Origin: Gemmatimonadales bacterium
Lineage (GTDB): Bacteria; Gemmatimonadota; Gemmatimonadetes; Gemmatimonadales; GWC2-71-9
Reading direction: 5' to 3'
Assembly (NCBI GenBank): GCA_004525055.1
Contig: SPDF01000075.1
Coordinates: 1 to 7,111, forward strand
DNA: 7,111 bases
Below the pieces are notes generated by a model. That model saw only the letters and a program-made list of their open reading frames with translations, ran no database searches and had not been told where the DNA came from. Below are positions 1 to 6,172 of this stretch, piece by piece (positions within the stretch are counted from its first letter, which is position 1; every line of letters begins with the position of its first letter). The position numbers were made by a program, and so were the translations under genes.

Positions 1-1739
1 AGGACGAGGAGATAGAGCCACGGCCATTGCCGAACCGTGCGTCGTTCCCCTGCCCCTGCCTCTGGGATGGCGCGGGACTGCACAACGCCCGGTCGGGGGA
101 GCCATTCCCTCGACCAGTTGTCCACGGCAGCCGTGCCGGTGACACCGCGAGCACCGCCAATCCGGTAGCGGTAGATCCCGGGCTCGAGCCAGACGACGGC
201 GCGCCCGTCGCCACCAAAACGGAGCGTGTCGTGCCGCTCCTCTCCCTGTCGTTCGAAGGTGACAGGCAGCCGGACCGTCGAATCGCTGGTCCGTTCGAAG
301 GTGAGTGGCGTGCCTTGCGCCACGACCCGCTGGAGAACCGTGGCCTCGGCCATCCCCCGATCCGGTTCGGCGAGCAACCAGGAGACCGTGGCAGCGATCA
401 TGGCGCGGTAGACGTCTGCGCTTGGGCCACCCCGGAACCCCCACCGCCACAGTCCATCCGCGCCGAAAACGACCTCCCGCCGTCCGCCCACTTGCCTGCC
501 GACGATTACCGGGCGGGCGGCACCACGGCGCGCCAGCTGTACCGTCAAGCCCACCCACTCCCCCGCACCGGGTGTGAGCACCCGGACGCCGGTGATTGGA
601 GGCAGCGAATCAACCGGAACGCCGAGGAATGCCAGCGCGATTGGAGATACCGACGCGCCGGCGGCATACCACTCGCCCACGCTGGGCCCAGCAGCGGGCC
701 ACCGCAGGACACCCTTCGCCCTGGTGCCATCCCACATCCCCGGCGCCTCCCCCCGCAGGACGAGGAGGTCCGCACCGGCCGCAGCAGCACGCACCGACGA
801 TGTCCCGACAAGCGCCAGCCCCTCCATGTCGCGCCACCGATCACCCTCGAGCCGGACGAACCCCTTGACGGGGAGGTCAGCCACGTCCCGCAGGGCGCGA
901 TACAGGAATCGTGCGTCCCAATCGCCCGGGCTCGCCAGCAGCACGATGCCAGGCGTACCGCTGACATCGACCGCCACGAGGCGCGCGTCGTTTCGCGGCT
1001 CGGCGTCGGAGGCGCCTTCGATGCCGACCGCGAGAAACTGCGTGCCGACGGCCACTCCCCTGGTTCCGACCGTGATTCGCACTGGCAGGGACGCCCCGGG
1101 GGTCACCACGGCCGCGACCCGTCCCAGCACGCGAGGTCCCGCCCTCACCACCACCGACACGCTCTCGGCAGCCGCTGTCCCGTTGGAACCGAGGTCGACG
1201 TTCACGATGATCGTGTCGCCCACGGTCGCGCGCGCAGGCGCCCGCACCTGCCTGATCGCGAGGTCGCGACCATGGGTTCGCGGAAGCACCACGAATCCGG
1301 AGGAGGCGAGGAGGTCCGCCGGCACATCCGACACATCGTCCAGTTCCCCGTCGGTCACCACGACTGTCCGCCGACCGAGCGCGACTGCTGACGCGAGGGA
1401 GGGCCCCAGGTCGCTCCGTCCCCGGCCCGGGATGGAGTCGGTCCAGGGCCGGGCATCGCCGAACCACCGGACGCGTCCGAGCGCCCGTGCCGTGTCATCG
1501 GCGGCTCGCCAGTGTGCGGTGTCGGCCACCATGCTGAGCGACGCGTCGAGCAGGACGAGTGGCGGCCGGGAATCCACCGGCCCCGGGCAACTGGGGTTGG
1601 CGAGCAGTGCACCGAGACCACCCCACGCGACCGCCCGAAAAAGCATCGGGACCCAGGTCCGCTCGCCCCGGGATTCCAGGCGGAGGTAGGTGACCAGCGC
1701 GAGCGATGTCGCGAGCAGGATGAGGAGAAGAGTCAGCAT
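1..1739 (-). CDS. Membrane-anchored VWA-domain protein, 3' end beyond window
   Basis: The frame is open from an ATG at 1739 to the left edge, giving 579 complete codons without a stop, so the C-terminus is missing. The first in-frame stop upstream is at 1775-1773 and no ATG, GTG or TTG lies between, so this start is favoured. Seen: hydrophobic segments at about 2-19 and 31-48; a compact VWA core with MIDAS-like residues D65-A-S-L-S69, S109-D110 (where Thr is usual) and VVVTDGE at 126-132; a beta-rich stretch at about 164-260; a second alpha/beta-like region at about 264-460 with the block FGADGLWRW (425-433); another beta-rich part at about 478-530; and a hydrophobic run beginning at the edge (WPWLYLLV), probably a C-terminal membrane helix. 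The layout resembles large bacterial membrane proteins combining an N-terminal VWA with a glutamine-amidotransferase-like fold. Function is unknown; VWA domains usually bind proteins through a metal. The gene lies 68 nt after the M23 gene on the same strand and may be co-transcribed with it. Confidence 0.85.
   Translation of the reverse strand, partial: MLTLLLILLATSLALVTYLRLESRGERTWVPMLFRAVAWGGLGALLANPSCPGPVDSRPPLVLLDASLSMVADTAHWRAADDTARALGRVRWFGDARPWTDSIPGRGRSDLGPSLASAVALGRRTVVVTDGELDDVSDVPADLLASSGFVVLPRTHGRDLAIRQVRAPARATVGDTIIVNVDLGSNGTAAAESVSVVVRAGPRVLGRVAAVVTPGASLPVRITVGTRGVAVGTQFLAVGIEGASDAEPRNDARLVAVDVSGTPGIVLLASPGDWDARFLYRALRDVADLPVKGFVRLEGDRWRDMEGLALVGTSSVRAAAAGADLLVLRGEAPGMWDGTRAKGVLRWPAAGPSVGEWYAAGASVSPIALAFLGVPVDSLPPITGVRVLTPGAGEWVGLTVQLARRGAARPVIVGRQVGGRREVVFGADGLWRWGFRGGPSADVYRAMIAATVSWLLAEPDRGMAEATVLQRVVAQGTPLTFERTSDSTVRLPVTFERQGEERHDTLRFGGDGRAVVWLEPGIYRYRIGGARGVTGTAAVDNWSREWLPRPGVVQSRAIPEAGAGERRTVRQWPWLYLLV
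250..304. repeat. Short direct repeat, 13 nt, inside the VWA gene
   Basis: The 13-mer CGTTCGAAGGTGA occurs at 250-262 and again at 292-304, 42 bases apart. On the coding (minus) strand both copies are in the same frame and encode Thr-Phe-Glu-Arg (residues 480-483 and 494-497 of the VWA protein). The core TTCGAA is palindromic. It may reflect repeated beta strands in the protein or simple chance; no longer repeat unit surrounds it. Confidence 0.5.
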
Positions 1740-1750
1740 GGCGGTCTGGA

Positions 1751-1781
1751 GAATCCTACGCGGGAGGCGGCGTCAGGATTC
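1751..1781 (-). promoter_or_regulatory. Inverted repeat / RNA hairpin ahead of the VWA gene
   Basis: In the 68-nt gap after the M23 gene the transcript can form a stem of GAATCCT plus ACGC pairing with GCGT plus AGGATTC: 11 base pairs, one bulged G, and an 8-nt loop. The 3' arm contains AGGA, the only Shine-Dalgarno-like string before the VWA start, although it lies 14 nt from the ATG, which is longer than optimal. No T-tract follows on either strand, so a classical intrinsic terminator is unlikely. Possible roles are translational control of the VWA gene, a processing site, or protection of the upstream mRNA from 3' exonuclease. The pairing is seen directly; the role is inferred. Confidence 0.6.
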
Positions 1782-1807
1782 GGGCGAGGCAGGCAGAAGG
1801 CGGGATG

Positions 1808-3052
1808 TCAGTCGCCGAGCTGCGCCATGGCAGGGGTGGCCGACGGGTACAACTCCGCCGATAGCCGGCCCCGCTCCAGCTCAAACGCAGGGCGATCTGC
1901 GCTGGCCACTGGCTTCCCGTTGCCGAGATCGAGTCGGCGGGAATCGCGCGCGACCCCGTTGACGCGGAACTCATAGTGGAGGTGGGATGCGGTCGCGAGC
2001 CCGGTGGCGCCGACGCGGCCGATCACCTGGGCCTGGCTGACTCGGGACCCCGATCGGACGAGGATGGTGCTGAGGTGACCGTACCGAGTCGTGATTCCAT
2101 TCGCGTGCCGGATTTCGATCAAGTTCCCGTATCCGCCGGCACGCCCCGCCTGGATGACGGTGCCTTCTCCCGCGGCGAGAACCGGGGTCCCGTAGGCGGC
2201 CGAGTAGTCGGTGCCCTCATGACGCCTGGCGTATCCGAGGATGGGATGCCGCCGCGACCGGTTGAAGCTGGAGGAGATCCGCCTGAACTGGAGCGGCGCC
2301 CGGAGGAACGCCCGTCTGAGGGACTCGCCATCGGCGTCGTAGTAGGACACCGCGCCGGATGCGGTTTCGAACCGGTACGCGGTCATGCTCCGGCCGTTCA
2401 CGCTGAGGTCGCTGGCCAGGATGCGCCCGAAGCGGACCTCGCCCTCGTCGGAGACCTCACGTTCCAGGACCACCTGAAACCGGTCGCCAGATCTGATGTC
2501 GCGCGTGAAATCCACCGACCAGGCGTAGACATCGGCCAGATCCCATGCCAGGCGCACCCGCTCGCCCGGGCCCAGTAGCTGCGTGTCCACACCCTCGTCG
2601 AGCGCCACGTACAGTGAATTGTCGATGGGGCCCTCGATCCGGACCACCTCCTGGCGCCACGCGATGGGCTGGATCTCGGTGGTCCACCCGCCACTGTCGG
2701 CCCGGAGGAACTGCAGTCGCTGCTCCGCGCCGGTTCGCACCGAGAACTCCGTGGGGACGGAATCAAGCCGGGGGCGCCGAAAGTTGAAGATCATCCCGGT
2801 GCGTGCGCGGCGCGGGTCGAATCTCGAACGGGCGACGACGTCCTGCAAGTTGAGCCCGACAACTCGCTGGCGCGCCAGCAACTCCGAGATCGTCTCCCCT
2901 CTGTGCAGGGTGTCGGCGATCTCGGTCCAGGCGTTGTCCACCACGATCGGGGCCGCCACGAACGTGCGCTTCCACGGCCAGGAGCCGGTGAACGAGGCCC
3001 AGGCCCCGAGGAGGACAATCGCAAACGCGACGAGAACCCGCGCGATCTTCAT
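1808..3052 (-). CDS. M23-family peptidoglycan DD-metalloendopeptidase, MepM/YebA-like
   Basis: This 414-residue protein probably cleaves peptide crosslinks of peptidoglycan in the periplasm. Seen: a positively charged start and a hydrophobic helix at about 4-20 with no lipobox cysteine, so a signal anchor; a LysM/OapA-like segment at about 46-90 (HRGETISELLARQ at 50-62); a middle domain at about 140-255 like the one in MepM/YebA and Csd3 relatives; and a complete M23 domain at about 258-375. The zinc and catalytic residues are all present: H278 and D282 in HEGTD, H326 in RYGHLS, and H357-L-H359. This marks an active enzyme rather than a degenerate EnvC/NlpD-type activator. The start codon overlaps the ftsZ stop by one base (TGATG), with only a weak ribosome site, so translation is probably coupled to ftsZ. 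A tail of about 35 residues follows the catalytic domain and has no recognised motif. Substrate specificity cannot be read from the sequence. Confidence 0.95.
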   Translation of the reverse strand: MKIARVLVAFAIVLLGAWASFTGSWPWKRTFVAAPIVVDNAWTEIADTLHRGETISELLARQRVVGLNLQDVVARSRFDPRRARTGMIFNFRRPRLDSVPTEFSVRTGAEQRLQFLRADSGGWTTEIQPIAWRQEVVRIEGPIDNSLYVALDEGVDTQLLGPGERVRLAWDLADVYAWSVDFTRDIRSGDRFQVVLEREVSDEGEVRFGRILASDLSVNGRSMTAYRFETASGAVSYYDADGESLRRAFLRAPLQFRRISSSFNRSRRHPILGYARRHEGTDYSAAYGTPVLAAGEGTVIQAGRAGGYGNLIEIRHANGITTRYGHLSTILVRSGSRVSQAQVIGRVGATGLATASHLHYEFRVNGVARDSRRLDLGNGKPVASADRPAFELERGRLSAELYPSATPAMAQLGD

Positions 3053-4206
3053 CAGTCCATCTGCCGCCGGATGAAGGTCGGTATTTCCATATCGGGCACG
3101 TCGGAGGGCGCTGGCGCCCGGCGCGGCTCTGGCCGGCCGGTCGGGGCCGGGGTCGGGGTGCTGAGCGGCGACGGGGTGGCGGCGCGGCGTGGTGCCGGGA
3201 AGGGCAGAATGCCCGGGGCAGAGCGCCCGCCGACGTCATGCGTAATCGTCCGGTCGAATCCGGTGGCGATGACCGTCACACGGACCTCGCCCTCCATGGC
3301 CGGGTCGTTGTGTGCACCGAAGATGATCTCGGCATCGTCACCCGCGGCGTCGTGGATGATTTGGTTGATGGTGCTGGCCTCGCCCAGTGTCAGGTCGTTG
3401 CCGCCGGTGATGTTGATCAGGACGCCGGTGGCGCCGGTGATCGACACGTTGTCGAGCAGCGGGCTGGAGATCGCCTGCTGCGCGGCCTCCATCGCACGGT
3501 TGTCGCCCCGACCGACGCCGGTGCCCATCAACGCTGCGCCACCATTCTGCATAATGGTCCGCACATCAGCGAAATCGACGTTGATAATGCCCGTCGAGGT
3601 AATGAGGCCGGCGATGCCCTGCGTGGCGTGCAGCAGCACCTCGTCGGCCTTCTTGAGGGCGTCCTGGAACGGGATCCCCTTCCCCACCACCGCCAGGAGC
3701 CGCTCATTGGGGACCACAATCATCGTGTCCACGTTGTTGCGGAGCTCAGCGATGCCCATCTCCGCCTGGCGCATCCGCTTCCGGCCCTCGAAGAGGAACG
3801 GCTTCGTCACGATGCCCACGGTGAGGGCGCCGATGTCCCGCGCCACCTGAGCCACGATCGGCGCCGCCCCAGTCCCTGTCCCGCCGCCCATGCCGCAGGT
3901 CACGAAGACGAGATCGGCCCCCTGGACCGCCGCGATGATCTCATCACGGTTCTCTTCGACCGCCTGGCGGCCGATTTCCGGCCGCGCACCGGCGCCGAGC
4001 CCACGGGTGAGCTTCTTGCCGATCTGGACCTTGATATCCGATCGCGACGCCGCCAGCGCCTGGGCATCGGTATTGACCGAGATGAATTCCACGCCCAGCA
4101 GGCGCTCCTCGATCATCCGGTTCACCGCGTTGCCGCCACCGCCGCCGACACCGACCACCTTCATCTTGGCGCTTTGGGTGACCGTTTCTTCGAGTTCGAA
4201 GATCAT
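3052..4206 (-). CDS. ftsZ: Cell division protein FtsZ
   Basis: FtsZ is a tubulin-like GTPase that polymerises into the cytoplasmic Z-ring and recruits the divisome. The 384 residues are a normal length. Seen: an N-terminal nucleotide loop, GGGGGNAVN, at 21-29; the tubulin signature GGGTGTG at 107-113; the T7 catalytic loop NVDFADV at 209-215 with both acidic residues (D211, D214); the FtsZ C-terminal fold ending near 320; a Pro/Ala/Arg-rich disordered linker at about 326-371; and the conserved C-terminal peptide with EIPTFIRRQ at 374-382, which binds FtsA and other partners. The ATG at 4206 is preceded by a strong GAGAGGA ribosome site with 7-nt spacing, which supports this start over Met15. 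The gene follows ftsA by 23 nt instead of overlapping it, and its stop overlaps the start of the M23 gene. Nothing is missing from the active site. Confidence 0.99.
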   Translation of the reverse strand: MIFELEETVTQSAKMKVVGVGGGGGNAVNRMIEERLLGVEFISVNTDAQALAASRSDIKVQIGKKLTRGLGAGARPEIGRQAVEENRDEIIAAVQGADLVFVTCGMGGGTGTGAAPIVAQVARDIGALTVGIVTKPFLFEGRKRMRQAEMGIAELRNNVDTMIVVPNERLLAVVGKGIPFQDALKKADEVLLHATQGIAGLITSTGIINVDFADVRTIMQNGGAALMGTGVGRGDNRAMEAAQQAISSPLLDNVSITGATGVLINITGGNDLTLGEASTINQIIHDAAGDDAEIIFGAHNDPAMEGEVRVTVIATGFDRTITHDVGGRSAPGILPFPAPRRAATPSPLSTPTPAPTGRPEPRRAPAPSDVPDMEIPTFIRRQMD

Positions 4207-4229
4207 GGGTGTGTCCTCTCAGGACCTGA
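4207..4229 (-). promoter_or_regulatory. ftsA-ftsZ spacer: ftsZ ribosome site within a small hairpin
   Basis: On the transcript strand this 23-nt spacer holds GAGAGGA (4220-4214), 7 nt before the ftsZ ATG. GTCCT (4225-4221), GAG loop (4220-4218) and AGGAC (4217-4213) form a perfect 5-bp stem that would cover the AGGA. An overlapping 11-nt inverted repeat, TCAGGTCCTGA, runs from 4232 to 4222, starts 5' of that stem within the ftsA stop region, and would compete with it. The pairing is seen directly. A role in setting FtsZ translation, for example opening when ribosomes finish ftsA, is inference. Confidence 0.55.
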
Positions 4230-5483
4230 TCAGAAGAAGTCTTGCAGCCAACGCTTGACGGGAGCGAGGTACTTCTCAACCTGCGTGCCCCGGCGCCCGC
4301 CGCTGCCAAAGCCGCTGCCGAGCGCCAATTGCCGTGCCCCATAAAGGGCCAACCCGGCAGGTACAACCATACGCGGCGATTCCACACTGTCGGCCAGCCC
4401 GGTGAGTCCCTGCTGGGGTACGCCCACCCGCACCGGCATGGCAAACACCTCTCGGCCCAGCTCCATGATGCCGGTGGCCTGCGCGCCGCCGCCGGTCAGG
4501 ATGACGCCGGCCGGCAGCCGCTGGTGATAGCCCGCGCGGGTGATCTCATCCAGGGCGTACTCCAGGACCTCCTGCAACCGCATGTGCATTATATGCGCAA
4601 GGACCCGGCGGTGCGCGCTCCGCGCCCCCTGGCCCGGCGTACTCGGCAGCTGGATGACGTCGTTTTCCGGCACCAGCGGCTCATACGCAGCGCCAAACCG
4701 CTCCTTGATCCGCTCGGCGTCCTGCTGCGTTACCTGCAGGCCATGCACCAGGTCGGCCGTGACGTGGCCACCGGCGCAGAGCAGCGAGGCGGTATGCCGA
4801 ATCTTGCCGCCCTGGAAAATCGACACGTTGGTCGACCCGCCGCCGAGTTCCACAATAGCGCATCCGAGCTCGCGTTCGTCGGGAGTGAGCACCGCCAGCG
4901 AGGCCGCCAGTGGCTCGAGCACGAATTCACCCACATGGAACCCAGCCCGCTCGACCGCGCGCCGCTGATTCTGCAGGACGCTCGAGAGGACCGTGACCAG
5001 GTACACCTCGGCCTCGAGCCGGGAGCCGGTCATGCCGATTGGTTCGCTGATCCCGGGCTGCTGGTCGATGATGTAATCCTGCGGAATCGCGTGCAGGAGT
5101 TCGTGATCGCGGCCAAAGGAGACGTTGCTGGCCATGTCGTTGACCCGGGCCACGTCGCCGGTGCGGATCTCGTCCCCCGTGACCGAGACCATCCCATGGG
5201 AGCTCCGCCCGGCCACATGCTCGCCCGCGATGCCGCAATAGACCGTGCCAACCTCGACGCCCGCCATCCGCTGTGCGTCCGCCATCGACTTCGTGATGGC
5301 ACGGGTCGTCTCTTCCAGGTCGCGGACGACACCCCGCCGCATCCCTGCGGACCGCTCGATACCCACGCCGAGGATGCGGGCCAACGGTTCCCGCGAGTCG
5401 CCGGTCGCCTCGGCGACGATGGCGACGGTGCGAGTGGAACCGAGGTCGAGCGCGGCAACGAGGCGCTGGGGAGAGGCGGTCAT
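4230..5483 (-). CDS. ftsA: Cell division protein FtsA
   Basis: FtsA is an actin-like ATPase that tethers FtsZ filaments to the inner membrane and recruits later divisome proteins. The 417 residues match the family length. Seen: phosphate-1 motif ALDLGSTRTVAIV at 11-23; the FtsA-specific 1C (SHS2) subdomain at about 85-165; phosphate-2 motif VELGGGSTNVSIF at 211-223; adenosine motif GVILTGGGAQATGI at 326-339; then a glycine-rich linker (about 389-399) and a C-terminal amphipathic helix VKRWLQDFF at 409-417, the usual membrane-targeting sequence. The ATG overlaps the ftsQ stop as ATGA (5483-5480). The ribosome site before it is poor, so translation is likely coupled to ftsQ. MreB or DnaK are excluded by the 1C domain and the C-terminal helix. 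Confidence 0.98.
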   Translation of the reverse strand: MTASPQRLVAALDLGSTRTVAIVAEATGDSREPLARILGVGIERSAGMRRGVVRDLEETTRAITKSMADAQRMAGVEVGTVYCGIAGEHVAGRSSHGMVSVTGDEIRTGDVARVNDMASNVSFGRDHELLHAIPQDYIIDQQPGISEPIGMTGSRLEAEVYLVTVLSSVLQNQRRAVERAGFHVGEFVLEPLAASLAVLTPDERELGCAIVELGGGSTNVSIFQGGKIRHTASLLCAGGHVTADLVHGLQVTQQDAERIKERFGAAYEPLVPENDVIQLPSTPGQGARSAHRRVLAHIMHMRLQEVLEYALDEITRAGYHQRLPAGVILTGGGAQATGIMELGREVFAMPVRVGVPQQGLTGLADSVESPRMVVPAGLALYGARQLALGSGFGSGGRRGTQVEKYLAPVKRWLQDFF

Positions 5484-6172
5484 GCCGGACGCCCCCGTCC
5501 CCGCACCACGATTTGGCCGGCAAATCGGCCGTCCAGCTCACCCCATGCGCGGCCCTGCTGGCCGAGTACCTGTTCTGCTGCCATCACCGCGCGAATGACC
5601 TCCGCTCTCACGTTCGGGGGGAGCCACAGTCGGCGCCCACCCAAGTCCACCAGCACGTCCCCCTTCACCTGCGAGGCCGTGACCACCCTCGAAAATAACT
5701 CGGGATCGAGTTCCTGCAGTCGCCCGAGCACCCGCGCGACCGTCGCATCGGGCTTGTCGACCACCGGGAGGTCGGGCGCCGAGAGGGCCGGATCGAACGG
5801 CAGGAACTTTCCGTTCCGCCCCACCATCGCGAGGCGCCCACCTTTCGGCGCCAGCGCAACCGCACGCGCCTCCGTGACCTCGACGACCAGCGTTCCCGGG
5901 AGTCGCCGATGCACCTCGGCACTGCGAACCCCCGGATAGGCCAGCGCCCTCTTCCTGTACGGGCGGACGTCATCGAAGATGTTCCCGCTGGGCGGAATTT
6001 CCATCGCCGCAGCGAGGTCGCCTGGATCGGCTGCCGTCACCCCGACCAGTTCCACCCGCCGTACCTGGAAGAAACTCATCCGTCGCAGGAGCAGCGGACC
6101 AGCGAACCAGAGAATCGCAAGAGTCGCCGCACCGGCGAGCCCCAGGAGCACGGGACGAAGCCAGCGCCTCAT
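5480..6172 (-). CDS. ftsQ: Cell division protein FtsQ (POTRA domain)
   Basis: FtsQ is a bitopic inner-membrane protein that bridges early and late divisome components, normally binding FtsB/FtsL. Seen in 230 residues: a short Arg-rich cytoplasmic start; one membrane helix at about 7-29; a POTRA domain at about 34-101, beginning FFQVRRVELVG and ending with the strand LPGTLVVEVTEARAVA; then the FtsQ beta domain ending in LDGRFAGQIVVR (213-224), the usual terminal strand of the family. It is somewhat shorter than the E. coli protein because the cytoplasmic part is small. The ATG overlaps the murC stop as ATGA (6172-6169), and GGAGG four bases upstream, inside murC, supports this start. FtsB and FtsL are not in the window. 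The shorter Gram-positive homologue DivIB is the alternative family name. Confidence 0.94.
   Translation of the reverse strand: MRRWLRPVLLGLAGAATLAILWFAGPLLLRRMSFFQVRRVELVGVTAADPGDLAAAMEIPPSGNIFDDVRPYRKRALAYPGVRSAEVHRRLPGTLVVEVTEARAVALAPKGGRLAMVGRNGKFLPFDPALSAPDLPVVDKPDATVARVLGRLQELDPELFSRVVTASQVKGDVLVDLGGRRLWLPPNVRAEVIRAVMAAEQVLGQQGRAWGELDGRFAGQIVVRGRGRPA

Noticed and set aside
27..1391. Plus-strand open frame of 454 codons
   Set aside because: It is antisense to the VWA gene, is rich in Arg, Pro, His and Gly, and has no recognisable domain. The minus-strand frame over the same bases stays open for 579 codons and shows VWA motifs and membrane helices. Long antisense frames are expected in high-GC coding DNA.
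545..1621. Minus-strand open frames at 545-967, 877-1467 and 1355-1621
   Set aside because: They lie in the other minus-strand frames over the VWA gene, are rich in Arg/Gly/Ser, and show no domain. They are not pieces of a broken gene, because one uninterrupted frame covers the whole stretch.
574..1689. Plus-strand open frame of 371 codons
   Set aside because: Its Ser/Arg/Thr/Pro-rich low-complexity composition has no motif, and it lies opposite the VWA gene.
1751..1781. Intrinsic terminator between the M23 and VWA genes
   Set aside because: The stem is good, but no run of T follows it on either strand. It is listed as a hairpin of unknown role instead.
3238..4344. Plus-strand open frame of 368 codons
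   Set aside because: It lies antisense to ftsZ, is rich in Asp, His and Arg, and has no recognisable domain.
4242..5939. Plus-strand open frame of 565 codons
   Set aside because: It spans the opposite strand of ftsA and part of ftsQ, both of which are unmistakable. Its Arg/His/Pro-rich composition and lack of motifs mark it as a high-GC artefact.
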